The notes under the pieces are model-generated. The model made no database searches, was not told the origin of the DNA, and saw only the letters and a list, made by a program, of their open reading frames with translations. 64,000 nt of DNA, taken from contig JADJDT010000002.1 of NCBI GenBank assembly GCA_016702545.1, positions 372,001-436,000 of the forward strand, in the 5' to 3' direction. The position numbers and the translations under genes are program-made. Origin of the DNA: Pseudomonadota bacterium. Lineage in GTDB: Bacteria; Myxococcota_A; Polyangia; GCA-2747355. Position 1 is the first letter of the stretch. Each line of letters opens with the position of its first letter. This document shows positions 45,723-54,780 of this stretch, one piece after another.

Positions 45723-45961
45723 CCTTTGCGGCAGCGCGCGACCGCCTGGAGCTGGCCGCCGCTCACCCCGTCTGCCTGCTTCAGGTCGAAGATGGGCTTG
45801 CGCACCTCCTGCGCGATCGGCGCCAGGCTCGCGTAGTGCGGGATCATGGCGAGGCAGTGCGGATCGCCCTGCATCGTCAGGCCCGCGAGGGCGCCGCGCT
45901 CGCGCACCGTCCGCCAGTCCCTCCGCCAGTCGCGCAGCGTCGGTCCCGTTCCCGTGTGCCT
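45668..45961 (-). pseudogene. C-terminal remnant of a ParA-like gene
   Basis: The minus strand encodes MIPHYASLAPIAQEVRKPIF followed by DLKQADGVSGGQLQAVARC and FEDIAQALIKRLGLELP. This resembles the C-terminal end of ParA-type partition ATPases (inference; no Walker motif is present). The upstream part is lost into a 74-bp tandem duplication. A copy of its last 17 codons is at 44163-44220. Confidence 0.45.
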
Positions 45962-46035
45962 AGGGCGCCGCGCTCGCGCACCGTCCGCCAGTCCCTCCGC
46001 CAGTCGCGCAGCGTCGGTCCCGTTCCCGTGTGCCT
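45888..46035. repeat. Perfect 74-bp tandem duplication
   Basis: Bases 45888-45961 and 45962-46035 are identical. Each starts AGGGCGCCGCGCTCGCGCAC and ends CCGTTCCCGTGTGCCT. The period, 74, is not a multiple of three and disrupts the remnant gene on the minus strand. Confidence 0.9.
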
Positions 46036-46125
46036 GGCACCGCCCCATGGGCACCGCCCCAGCACCGCCCCAGCACCGCCCCATGCAGGCGCCGCCCCAT
46101 GCAGGCACCGCCCCATTGGGCAGTC
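46036..46125. repeat. GCACCGCCCCA short tandem array
   Basis: Seven or more imperfect copies of GCACCGCCCCA(T), some with a TGCAGG insert, lie between the 74-bp duplication and the nuclease gene. A single related CTGGCACCGCCCCA occurs at about 48989. No gene is supported in 46036-46241. Confidence 0.8.
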
Positions 46126-46241
46126 CCCATTCGGACAGACACCCACCCCTCCGGCTGGACCGGTGCAGCGGCGGCCCGAAGACTCGCCGGGCCCAATCGT
46201 TTCGGTGACCATGAACGCTCATCCGACTAATTGGAGGACTC

Positions 46242-47434
46242 ATGACGACGCTGATGGCTCGCTTGAGCGGCGGGAACAAGGAGCTGTTCCATTCGGGCAT
46301 GCTGGCCTGGCTGATCGACCCGGCCGCGCCCCACGGTCACGGGCCCGAGGTCCTGCGCCGGCTGCTCGGCCGCGCGGGTCTCGGTGAGCGTGCGCCCGGC
46401 GACGCCGATTTCAGCGTCGCGATGGAGCACGTTTCAGGCAAGGACCGCTTTGACGTCTACGTCACCTGGCACGCCTCCGACGGCTCGTTACGGAAGCTGG
46501 TGATCGAGAACAAGGCGAAGGCGCTTGCTGATGCCTCCCAGCTCGAGCGGTACGTCGGGTCGGGAGCCGACGTCGTGCTGCTCACGCTGCTCCCCGAGAC
46601 CCTGCGCGCTCTGCCCGAGGGCGTCCGGGTGCTGTCCTACAAGGACCTGCGGGAGGTATTGAGCGAGCTGCCGCTACGGCCCACCGAGCACCATGATCGG
46701 CAGATCCTCGAGTACTGCGACTACGTCGAGGACATCGACCGCGTCTACGAGCTGGTCCGCAGGCTCGCCAAGGGCGAGGCTTTCAGTTCGCCGCAGGAGC
46801 GCTGGGACGCCGAGCGTGCGCGTCGGCTGGGGCTGCGAGACAACGACTATCGCACGCTCGCGCACTTCTACTACCAGCTCTTGGCGCAGTACATCTGCGA
46901 GCATCGCCCAGAACTCGACCTTGGACAGACCGGCGATTACGCCCTCGGCGCGAATCAACGCGGCGAGGATCAACACGGCGAGGATGAGTACAAGCGCGCC
47001 AAACGGGATCACAAGGCGACCCGGTGGGTGCTCGAGAAGAATTTCCAGGGCCGGCCCTTCATGGAGACGCTCGTCTGCTCCGCCTGCTCGGGAAAGGCAC
47101 CCCTTCGACTCCATGAGCATCTTCGACGAGCAATGGGCGCCGAAGGTGCTCATGCCGATGTCGCCATCAGGGTCAGGCTTGAGCTGGACCCGATAAGCTT
47201 CGTCAGCAAGCCCGATCAGTCGCCGGGCAGCCTGCTGCTGGGCTCGTGGGCCGAGTCGCCGACGCTGAAGCAGGCGCTCCGAACCCTCCCGGAGTACGCA
47301 TCGATGAAGCACATCGGCCGGCGCAAGATCACGAGGATAAGCTGCAATCCGCTCAACTGGAGCTGGGGAGCATGTGCGACGCCATTCGCGACGTGATGAG
47401 TCTCGTGCTCGAGCCCAGCGCCGAAGCACCCTGA
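46242..47434 (+). CDS. PD-(D/E)XK nuclease superfamily protein, probable frameshift near 3' end
   Basis: GGAGGA lies four bases before ATG 46242. The N-terminal half has the nuclease core: GNKELFHSGMLAWL, RFDVYVTW (metal Asp), VIENKAKALADASQLERY (E-x-K) and a strand VVLLTLLPET. This resembles PDDEXK_4-like proteins found in restriction and defence loci. The original frame ends at 47396 with an unlikely Trp/Cys-rich tail. A natural helix DKLQSAQLELGSMCDAIRDV continues in the next frame to 47434, so a frameshift near 47325-47345 is likely. A second irregularity is possible near 47100. Confidence 0.65.
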
Positions 47435-47461
47435 CCGCGCCGAAGCCCGGCGGCGAAGCCC

Positions 47462-48481
47462 TCACTCCGCTTCCAACCGCAGCGCCAGCTCGCGTGCCGT
47501 CGTGGCGATCGCGCGGCGGAGGTCGTCGGGTTGCACGGCGAGGAGGCTCGGGCCGAGGCGCAGCAGGTGCCTGATCAGCTCGGGCGAGTGGTGGGCGCGG
47601 AGCGTCCGGATCAGGATCTCGCCGTCCCAGGCGTCGTGCTGGGCGCTGTGCCAGCGCTGGTCGGCCACGTAGCGCGCGTCGGGCGGCGCGATGCGTACGA
47701 CAACGTCGATCGGGTCGCCTCCCTGCCAGGCGCCGAAGGTGGCGGCCCACTCGCCTTCGACCGGCGTTGGTGGCGGGTCGAAGCGCTGATCGAGCAAGGT
47801 GAGGCCATCGACGTAGCTGAGGTTGAAGACGCGGCGCGCGGAGGACTCCTCCGCCAGCAGGTAGGGTGTGCCGTCGACACAGCGCACATGCAGCGGCTTG
47901 ACGGTGCGTGCGAGCGTGCCTGTCGCGGCCCAGGGCGAGCGGTAGTTGAAGCGCAGCAGGCGGTGTTGGGCGACGGCATCGACGGCATCGATGACGACGG
48001 GGTGGCGCAACGCACGCCCTTCGGTCCAATCGCTGGAGAAGGCCCGCAGCAGGGCGTCGAGCTGCAGGCGCTCGCGGTCGAGGTGGCCCGCGAGGCGCTG
48101 CCAGAAGGTCTCGAGCGCGGCGGCGACCTCGGGGTCGGCGCTGGCCGTCGTGGCGCCGATCGCCACGGCGACAGCGATCAGCTCGCGCCGGTGGGTGAGC
48201 CCGGCGGGGGCGAAGGTCCAGCCCGGGTCGCGCAGCTCCCAGCCGCGGTCGGCGTCGCTGTAGACCAGCGGCGCGCCAAAGTCGTCGCGCAGCCGGTTGA
48301 TGACGCGGCGCGCGGTCGGGACGGAGATCTCCTCCTGCGCGGCGAGCCACCGAGCATGCGGGTGGCGGGCGCCCCGTGCAGCGTCGAGGAAGCGCAGCGC
48401 GCGGCGCAAGAATGCGGTTCCACCGGCGTCGTTCACGGCTGGTCCCTCCCCCACGAGCAGCCGAGCTGCGTGCGTGATCAT
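47462..48481 (-). CDS. WYL-domain transcriptional regulator (YafY/PafC-like)
   Basis: This protein is about 339 residues. The N-terminal winged helix region contains EEISVPTARRVINRLRDDFG, and the middle has a WYL-type segment (LLRFNYRSPW, VKPLHVRCVDGTPYLLA). The WYL tripeptide itself is changed to PYL. The C-terminal WCX-like part is ELIRHLLRLGPSLLAV. ATG 48481 is chosen over 48595 because the extension is Pro-rich and non-coding in look. WYL regulators often control defence genes, and the neighbouring nuclease gene (convergent, 27 bp away) fits that trend. Confidence 0.75.
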   Translation of the reverse strand: MITHAARLLVGEGPAVNDAGGTAFLRRALRFLDAARGARHPHARWLAAQEEISVPTARRVINRLRDDFGAPLVYSDADRGWELRDPGWTFAPAGLTHRRELIAVAVAIGATTASADPEVAAALETFWQRLAGHLDRERLQLDALLRAFSSDWTEGRALRHPVVIDAVDAVAQHRLLRFNYRSPWAATGTLARTVKPLHVRCVDGTPYLLAEESSARRVFNLSYVDGLTLLDQRFDPPPTPVEGEWAATFGAWQGGDPIDVVVRIAPPDARYVADQRWHSAQHDAWDGEILIRTLRAHHSPELIRHLLRLGPSLLAVQPDDLRRAIATTARELALRLEAE

Positions 48482-48623
48482 CTCGTGATCACCCTGAGGC
48501 GGCAAACTCGGAGCAGGACACGTCGGACGACGGCCAGGCCCCGGCGCTGCACCGCAGGGTGCTGGAGCGCGGAGGCGGCTCGACGGGGTCTGCACAGCTT
48601 AGCCACGGGCAGGAGGCACAGCG

Positions 48624-48917
48624 ATGCACGAAGGACCGGCCAAGAGCGACGAGCGAGCCGGCACGCGCCGGTTATGGGGGACGCCCGCGTCACCGCAGCC
48701 GCGAGGCTGGGCCGTCATCATCTACTACCGCGAGCCGAGCTACGCCCTGCGCGCAGGCGAGCGCCTAGCGCCCTTCGAGGGACGCTTCCACGTGCATGCA
48801 GGCGACCGTTCCGCGGCGATCGAGCAGGCCCTGGCGGAGTTCCGCGAGCTCGAGGAGCGGTCGAGCGTCGGTTGGACCCGGGTCATCGTCGGCGTGCGCT
48901 GCGGGGAGCGGGCCTGA
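48624..48917 (+). CDS. Small protein of unknown function
   Basis: This 97-residue protein is preceded by a perfect AGGAGG at 48611-48616, seven bases from ATG 48624. It has a beta-rich start (WAVIIYYREPSYAL), a helix (SAAIEQALAEFRELEERS) and a final strand (WTRVIVGVR). No family is recognised. The strong ribosome-binding site supports expression. Confidence 0.6.
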   Translation: MHEGPAKSDERAGTRRLWGTPASPQPRGWAVIIYYREPSYALRAGERLAPFEGRFHVHAGDRSAAIEQALAEFRELEERSSVGWTRVIVGVRCGERA

Positions 48918-49033
48918 GGGCTCAGCAGGCCTCGTTCCCGGAGTCGGCCTCGTTGTTCCGGTACCTGTTTGCGGTGCCTCCGCGGGCCTGGCACCGCCCC
49001 AGAAGGTAGCGTCCCGTCGATGCCGCCGCGCCG

Positions 49034-49595
49034 CTACACGGCCAGGCTCGCATCGTGGTCGTCTGGGACTACCGGAACTGACGGCGTCGGCGCTACTGCC
49101 GTCGCCGATGACCACGCGCTTGCGCAAGATGGCTTCACGCAAGGCTCCGATCTTTTCTGCCACGCGGCAGCTTGCATGGTTGTCGACGGCGGCGACGATC
49201 TCGATGCGCCGTAGGCCCAGCTCTTCGATGCCGAAGGCGGCGACGAGACGTCCGGCGCGGGTCGCAAGGTCTCGTCCCTGCTCGCCGCTACGCACCCAGT
49301 AGCCGAGGTTTGCGAGATAAGCATCGGAGTAGATGCTGTTCAGACCCGCACCGCCGACGAGATGCCCGGCTGCTCGATCGAAGATCGCGAACTCGTAAGC
49401 CGTGCCGGCATCCCAAGCTCTGATCTGCTCCTCAAGCCACTGCTCGCACTGAGCGACGGTCAGATCGTCGTTGCACCAACGCATCCATCGCCCGACCTCG
49501 GCGATGGAGGCGCGTCCGGCTTCGTAGAGCTGCTCGGCATGCTCGCGTCGGTGCCGGCGCAAGACCACCCTGTCGTCCTGGAGCCCGCCTCGCAT
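49034..49595 (-). pseudogene. RimJ/RimL-type GNAT acetyltransferase with frameshift near its end
   Basis: GGGGGAGG precedes ATG 49595 (GTG 49598 also possible). The protein has the GNAT core: YEFAIFDRAAGHLVGGAGLN, NLGYWVRSGEQGRDLATRA with the acetyl-CoA loop altered from QxxGxG/A, LGLRRIEIVAAVDNHASCRV and KRVVIGDGSS. The last strand VVPDDHDASLAV with stop TAG at 49034-49036 is in another frame, so one base was lost or gained near 49070-49080. The uninterrupted frame to 48765 gives an Arg/Pro-rich tail that is not native. It was probably a functional enzyme until recently, or is a sequencing error. Confidence 0.7.
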
Positions 49596-49598
49596 CAC

Positions 49599-49968
49599 CT
49601 GGACCTCCCCCGCTTTGGTGGACGGGCTCGGAAGGGGACGTGCACGTTCCTGGTCGCCGAGGCTATCGCACGGGGCAGAGGGGATGACCAGGCTGGGCGC
49701 TGGCGATCGTCGGGCGACCGTCGGGCAGTGCCGACCCGTCGGGTCGTCCCAAGCACCGTGGACCGGGTGGACCCGCCTGCGCGGAGGGCTACGGGGGCGG
49801 GGGGCAGGTGCCGTGGTGAGAGCAGCGCGGCGCGGGCACTGCCACGGCTTGGGCGACGGAGTCGGGGCCCTCGGCGGCCCCCGTCGTGACCGCGCCGACG
49901 CTCCCGCTGCGCTCCTGAAGCTGGTAGAGGTACCCGGCGCGCCTCGGCGCTCGCGGAGGAGACCACCG
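49599..49968. other. Gap with no supported gene
   Basis: 370 bp. A short minus-strand stretch near 49850-49950 reads GYLYQLQERSGSVGAVTTGA and could be a decayed fragment, but it has no start or context. GGAGGAGA at 49954-49961 serves the next gene. Confidence 0.4.
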
Positions 49969-50516
49969 ATGTGCCACGCACGGGCTGCCGTCTACGCTCT
50001 CGCTCTCGCTCTTGCCTTGCTCGGCCTCGCCGGCCGCCCGGCCGCGGCGCAGGTGTTCGCGCGCGCGGACGACACGCGTGCGACGCCGCCGGAGTATCGG
50101 CCGCGCCGGCCGCTACGCGTCGAGCTGAGCGGCGGAGCGACGTTCCTCGCGGGCAACGTCGACCACCTCGCCGTCGCGGGTCAGGGTTCTGACAAAACTC
50201 GGGCTGTCAGTCGGCGGCGGGGGGACGAAGTCTACCTGGGGTAACAGAGGGAGTGGGGGGATGGACGGGGCCACAACGACCGAGTTGTTTTGTCACGAGC
50301 CCTAAGCTCGTGTTGGGCCTGCGGCTCGCGGAGCGGCACGAGCTCTTCCTCGATGGCGCCGCGACGCACACGATGTTCAACGGCAGCACCGTGATCGACA
50401 AGGACGGCGGCGCGCTGATGTACGTGTTCGCGCTGGCGAAGCACTGGAACCTCTTCGCCCTGAGCACCCACTCTCGTAACCGCTTCCTCCAGCTCGACTA
50501 CCGCACCACGATCTGA
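49969..50516 (+). pseudogene. Exported (possibly outer-membrane barrel) protein gene split by an inserted element
   Basis: GGAGGAGA lies seven bases before ATG 49969. The 5' part has a signal peptide (ALALALALLGLAGRPAAAQ) and a strand-like segment VELSGGATFLAGNVDHLAVAG, which recalls DUF481-type outer-membrane barrels. It then runs into the repeat element at 50183-50303. After the element the 3' part continues in another frame as KLVLGLRLAERHELFLDGAA and FNGSTVIDKDGG, ending FLQLDYRTTI at 50516. Some native sequence at the junction may also be lost. The product is most likely non-functional. Confidence 0.7.
50183..50303. mobile_element. 121-bp MITE-like insertion
   Basis: The ends are imperfect inverted repeats: AGGGTTCTGACAAAACTCGG on the left, and CCGAG-TTGTTTTGTCACGAGCCCT on the right (the reverse complement differs by small gaps). 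The right end also occurs at the vapC stop (10657-10683). The interior has no coding capacity, and no clear target duplication can be read. Confidence 0.7.
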
Positions 50517-50727
50517 GGGAGTTCGTGCTCGAGCCCAACGCCGCCGCTCGCCAGAGTCGTCGCGCAGGCGGCTGATGCCGCGGCGCGCGTTCGAACGCAC
50601 CCTCGCGCTTCCCCTCTCTTGCGGATGGGTGCGTGGGCCACGGCGCTGCGGCGGAGGTCGGTCTGGGGCTGTCTGGGGGCTGGCTTGGGCTACCGCGCGC
50701 CAGGCGGGTGTAATAGCCTGGGCGGCG

Positions 50728-51444
50728 ATGTTGATCGGAATCGACGAGGCGGGGCGCGGGCCGGTGCTGGGGCCGCTGGTGCTGGCGGCGGTGCGGGTCG
50801 ACGCGGCGGGGGCGCGGGCGCTCGAGGCGCTGGCTCCGCGCGACTCCAAGGCCTACGGCGCGGGACCGAAGGCCCAGGCGGTGCGTGCGGCGCTGGCGCA
50901 GCGCATTCGCGCGATCGCGCGCGTCGAGCTCGAGGTGGCGGCGGCCGAGGAGGTCGACGCCTGGGCCGCCGCGGGCGGGCTCAATCGGCTGGAGCAGGCG
51001 CTGGCGACGCGCTTGCTGCGGCGACTGGCCCAGCCGACCACCGCCATCATCGCCGATGGGGCGCGGCTCTTCGGGCCGCTGCAGCAGGACTGGCCACAGC
51101 TACGCGCGCTGGATCGCGCCGACCAGACGCACGCCGTCGTCGCGGCGGCCTCGATCGTGGCGAAGGTCGAGCGGGACGAGCGCTTGAGCGCGCTGTTGGG
51201 CAGCACCACCGACGCCGAGAGCCTGGTCATCCCGGGCGGGGGTTACCCCAACGCGGCGACCGCGCGTTGGCTGCGCGCGCACGTCGCACGTCATCGGGCG
51301 CTGCCGCCCGGCGTGCGGCGAAGCTGGTCGTGGGCGGTGCTAGTCGAGCTGCTGGAGCAACTCCCGCCCTTGGCCCCGGCGCACGGCGCGTACGGCGCTG
51401 AACCGGTTGCGCGGACGGCGCCGGCCGCCGCTGGAGCCAGCTGA
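50728..51444 (+). CDS. rnhB: Ribonuclease HII
   Basis: This 238-residue protein removes RNA from RNA:DNA hybrids. The active-site start LIGIDEAGRGPVLGPLV has the DE pair and GRG loop and is of the archaeal-like form. Other acidic ligands lie in AIIADGARLFG and RADQTHAVVAAASIVAKVERD. ATG 50728 places the catalytic Asp at residue 5, as normal. nadK follows at once. Confidence 0.9.
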   Translation: MLIGIDEAGRGPVLGPLVLAAVRVDAAGARALEALAPRDSKAYGAGPKAQAVRAALAQRIRAIARVELEVAAAEEVDAWAAAGGLNRLEQALATRLLRRLAQPTTAIIADGARLFGPLQQDWPQLRALDRADQTHAVVAAASIVAKVERDERLSALLGSTTDAESLVIPGGGYPNAATARWLRAHVARHRALPPGVRRSWSWAVLVELLEQLPPLAPAHGAYGAEPVARTAPAAAGAS

Positions 51445-51445
51445 G

Positions 51446-52375
51446 TTGAAGATCGAACGCGTGCTCGTCGTCTACAAGAAGAGCCTCTACCAGCTCTATG
51501 TGCGCGAGCATCGCGACCCCGCCGTGCGCCAGGCCCTGCGGCGCGGTGATCCTGGAGCGGCGCGTCTGCGGCACAGCGATGCGGTGCAGCGCGCCGCCAA
51601 CGCGCGGGTGCAGCGCACGCTGCGACAGAGCGGCGTGGTGACCGAGCTGCGCTGGCGCGGGCAGCTCCGCGGCGTACGTGACTGCGATCTCGTCGTCGCC
51701 GTCGGGGGCGACGGCACGGTGCTCGATGCCGCGCGCTACCTCGACGCCCGGGTGCCGCTGCTCGGCATCAACTCCGATCCGGAGGGGAGCGTCGGCCACC
51801 TCTGCGCGGGGACGGCCTCCGAGCTGGGCGAGCTGTTGGCGGCGCTGCGCGGCGGGGCGTTGCGCCCGCTGCGGCGCGCGCGCCTGCGCCTGCGGGTCGA
51901 CGGCCGCGCCGTGCTAGGTCCCTGCCTCAACGAGGCGCTCTTGGCTCACGAGAGCCCGGCCGAGCTCTCGCGCTTCGAGCTGGCGGCGCTGGCGCAGGCG
52001 GCGCTGGGCGACGAGGGCCAGCTCCTCGAGCGCGCGGCCGTGCCCTGGCGTGCCAGTCGCGGCTCGGGTCTGTGGGTCTGCACGGCGACGGGCGCGACGG
52101 GTGCGATGCGTTCGGCGGGGGGCCGGTCGATGGGCGCGGGCTCACGGCGGCTGCAGTACCTGGTGCGCGAGCCCTTCCATCCGCCGCGCGAGGTGCGCGC
52201 CGCGCCCTGGAGCGGCTTCGTCGGGGAAGGTGCCCTGCTCGTCGCCGTCAGCCGGATGCGTCGCGCGCGGCTGTGGGCCGATGGTCCTCACCGCAGCGTC
52301 GCGCTGCGCTACGGTCAGACCGTCGTCCTCGACGGCGGGGCGCCGCCCCTGCTCTTGGTGCCGAGGTTGGCCTGA
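51446..52375 (+). CDS. nadK: NAD kinase
   Basis: This protein is about 309 residues and phosphorylates NAD to NADP. The signature is DLVVAVGGDGTVLDAARYL, followed by LGINSDPEGSVGHL and CLNEALLAHESPAELSRF for the NE motif. GSGLWVCTATGATGAM is the diphosphate-binding turn. TTG 51446, two bases after the rnhB stop with GGAG ten bases upstream, is preferred. TTG 51407, inside rnhB, is the alternative. Confidence 0.88.
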   Translation: MKIERVLVVYKKSLYQLYVREHRDPAVRQALRRGDPGAARLRHSDAVQRAANARVQRTLRQSGVVTELRWRGQLRGVRDCDLVVAVGGDGTVLDAARYLDARVPLLGINSDPEGSVGHLCAGTASELGELLAALRGGALRPLRRARLRLRVDGRAVLGPCLNEALLAHESPAELSRFELAALAQAALGDEGQLLERAAVPWRASRGSGLWVCTATGATGAMRSAGGRSMGAGSRRLQYLVREPFHPPREVRAAPWSGFVGEGALLVAVSRMRRARLWADGPHRSVALRYGQTVVLDGGAPPLLLVPRLA

Positions 52376-52416
52376 GTCGGTGCCCGAGGCCTGCGCCGGA
52401 GAGCTTCAACGCGCAC

Positions 52417-53508
52417 CTACCAGGCGGCGGCCTCCAGGCGTACCTCGAAGTGGCGGATCGGCGCGGTCAGGTCTCCGACCAGCTTCAGGGCGGCCACGCC
52501 GCGGGGGGGCACCACGCTGACGGTGCCGCCGAAGGCGCCCTCGGCGCGGCCATCCGGCTCGGCGCGGACGCGCACGCCCCGCAGCTCCCGCGGCGAGCGG
52601 TTGCGCACCGCCAGACTGACCGCCAGGGATCCGCCGCGCTGTACGCCCTGCACGTCGGTGAGGCTGATGAAGGGCCGGATGTCGTCGAGCCGATCGGTCG
52701 GCGTCGGGCGCGGGCTGAGCACCAGCAGGCCGGCCTCGTGGTCGATCGCCACGCGGAAATGGCGCGTGAAGTTGGTGCCGAGCAGCCCGACGAGGTCCTG
52801 CTGCGCGCAGGCGTCGCAGATCGCCACGGTCAGCCCTCCGGCCACCCGCGCCGCGCCGACGGCCAGGCCGTCGATGACGGTGATCGTGCGCGCGACGGGC
52901 CCGTTGGCGGTTTGCATCGTCACCGTCGGATCGGCGCCGGTGACATAGAGCCCGAGGCGCCCGAGGGTGGCGTGGTCGATGGTGGTCAACGAGGCCCCGG
53001 TGTCGAAGAGCAGCTTGGCCTCGACCTGCAGCTCGGGCCCTGCCAGCAGCACCGGCACGACCATCGCGCCGCCCCGTCGCTCGAAGTGCACCTGCACCGC
53101 CGTCGCGCCGCCCGCGTCCCCATCGGCACCACCGGCATCGCGCGCGGGCGTCGGTGCGAGGGCGCTGGCGTCGGCCGATGGGGAGGGTGCCGCCGCGGAG
53201 GGGGTGGCGAGTCGCGCCGCAGCGAGCAGGGCCGCCCCGTCGCTGCGCCCCGCCGCTCCGTCGCCGCGCTCCGGGGCCGTCCCTGGCCCTTGGCCCGGGG
53301 CCCCGGATCCGACGGGTGGAGGAAGCGTGGTCGCGTCGCGCCACCCGCGCAGCAGCGCGCGACCGGTGAGCCCCAGGGCCGCGATCACGAAGAGGACGCG
53401 CAAGGCGCGCCCGCCCCGCCCAGGCCGTCGCCCCGGGCCAGGCCTCGCGCGGCGCGCCGTGGGTGAGAGGGGCACCGAGACCCGTCTCGGACGCGGTGGA
53501 TCGGTCAC
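52417..53508 (-). CDS. Membrane-anchored retropepsin-like aspartyl protease
   Basis: This 363-residue protein has a basic N terminus, one transmembrane helix (about 36-54, LRVLFVIAALGLTGRALL) and an Ala/Pro/Gly linker. A single-domain aspartyl protease follows with the active-site KLLFDTGASLTTID (D169), the flap-like VTMQTANGPV and the C-terminal VGLLGTNFTRHF hydrophobic-Gly segment. The last 100 residues form a beta-rich domain. It works as a dimer in the family. Its ATG overlaps the anti-sigma stop (ATGA), so the two are translated together. Confidence 0.85.
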   Translation of the reverse strand: MTDPPRPRRVSVPLSPTARRARPGPGRRPGRGGRALRVLFVIAALGLTGRALLRGWRDATTLPPPVGSGAPGQGPGTAPERGDGAAGRSDGAALLAAARLATPSAAAPSPSADASALAPTPARDAGGADGDAGGATAVQVHFERRGGAMVVPVLLAGPELQVEAKLLFDTGASLTTIDHATLGRLGLYVTGADPTVTMQTANGPVARTITVIDGLAVGAARVAGGLTVAICDACAQQDLVGLLGTNFTRHFRVAIDHEAGLLVLSPRPTPTDRLDDIRPFISLTDVQGVQRGGSLAVSLAVRNRSPRELRGVRVRAEPDGRAEGAFGGTVSVVPPRGVAALKLVGDLTAPIRHFEVRLEAAAW

Positions 53509-54764
53509 TGGGCCGCGCGCCAGGCGGCGAAGAGCAAGGGATAGCGACCGCGCTGGCGTTGCAGCTCGATACCGCAGCCGCCGAGGGTGCGGCCGCCGAG
53601 CGCGCGCACCAGCCTGCTCCCCGCGAGAGGTCGGTCACGGGGCGCGCGCTCGCGTAGCTGGCGTTCGGCGGCTGCGAGCAGGGTGTCACAGTCGGCGTTC
53701 GCCTTGGCGGCGGCCGTCACCGGCGACGCCTGGGGCGGCGGCGCGGCGTAGGGACGGCGCGCGCGGGCGGTCGCAGGGGTCTGCGCCAGGCTGCTGGTGC
53801 GATCGTAGTCCGCGCTCGGGGCTGGCGCCCCGGCGGCCTCGGCGGGCGCCTCGCCGCTCGCCTCGTCGCCCTCGACGGCTGCCGCCTCCGCGGCTGGGGG
53901 CTCCTCCTCCGCGTAGGGCTGGTCACTGCGCGCCAGCGCCACGCGATCGTCGAGCTCGCTCTCCTTGGGCGCGGAGGGCCGTGAGGCGATCCCGCTCGCC
54001 GCGTTTCGCTGGGGTCGAGGCGCCGAGCGCCCGATCCTCGCGGGGCCGAGGCTGCCGACACCCGCGCCACCGCCACCTCTGGACGCGCGCGTGGTGCGAG
54101 AAAACCTGTAGGCCAGGCGGTCCCCCTCGGGGTCCTGCGCTTCGCGGCCCAGCAGGCGGCCGTCCACCCACTGGTCTCGCGCCTCGCGGAGCGCGGCCCT
54201 ACGCCGCGCTTCGGTCTCGCCACGCTCGCGCGTGCCCTGCTCGTCGGCGGCCACGGCGCGCAGGGAGATCACTGCCTTCTCCTCGTCCTGCGACGCGAGC
54301 GACCCGCGGCCGCGCTCGACGGAGCGAAGGCGGGGCGAGAAGTCGCGCCCCGGCTGGGAGGAGGGCTTCGTGACGGCGATCTCCTCCGCGTCGCCGGTGG
54401 GCCCCCTGTCCCGCTGCAGCACGTGCATCGTCACGCCGAAGACCACCAGCACGCTGGCCGCGAGCGGCAGGGCCCAAGGGAGGAGCAGGTACGAGCCGCG
54501 GGTGCCGGTGCGCGCGACACGCCAGCCCCCTGCTGCGCGCTGTCGCGCCGCGTCGAGTACGCGATCCGCGATCGCTGGGGCGGGATCGACGGCCGCGTCC
54601 GTGGTGGCGAAGGCGGTGCGTACGCGCTGCCAGCCCTCGAGCATGGCGCGCAGCTCGGGTTGCGCGTCGAGCTCGCGTTCGACGCGCTGGCGCTCGGCCG
54701 CGTCGAGCTCCCCGTAGAGATGATCGACGAGGCGATGATCGAGCTGCTGGGCGTCTTGGGTCAT
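53505..54764 (-). CDS. Anti-sigma factor with transmembrane segment and long extracytoplasmic domain
   Basis: This 419-residue protein has an N-terminal anti-sigma-like helical domain (HRLVDHLYGELDAAERQRVE at 9-28) without a full HxxxCxxC zinc motif. A transmembrane helix follows (about 93-113, LLPWALPLAASVLVVFGVTM). After it comes a very long Ala/Pro/Arg-rich low-complexity region, then a C-terminal helical piece with ADCDTLLAAAERQLRE. It starts 16 bp after the sigma gene stop and overlaps the protease gene, so it probably controls that sigma factor. Confidence 0.75.
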   Translation of the reverse strand: MTQDAQQLDHRLVDHLYGELDAAERQRVERELDAQPELRAMLEGWQRVRTAFATTDAAVDPAPAIADRVLDAARQRAAGGWRVARTGTRGSYLLLPWALPLAASVLVVFGVTMHVLQRDRGPTGDAEEIAVTKPSSQPGRDFSPRLRSVERGRGSLASQDEEKAVISLRAVAADEQGTRERGETEARRRAALREARDQWVDGRLLGREAQDPEGDRLAYRFSRTTRASRGGGGAGVGSLGPARIGRSAPRPQRNAASGIASRPSAPKESELDDRVALARSDQPYAEEEPPAAEAAAVEGDEASGEAPAEAAGAPAPSADYDRTSSLAQTPATARARRPYAAPPPQASPVTAAAKANADCDTLLAAAERQLRERAPRDRPLAGSRLVRALGGRTLGGCGIELQRQRGRYPLLFAAWRAAQ

Positions 54765-54780
54765 GCGGCTACTCGGGCGC

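Noticed and set aside
49789..49977. Minus-strand ORF reading GYLYQLQERSGSVGAVTTGA
   Set aside because: Part looks protein-like, but it has no start site or family and overlaps a good start on the other strand. At most it is a fragment.
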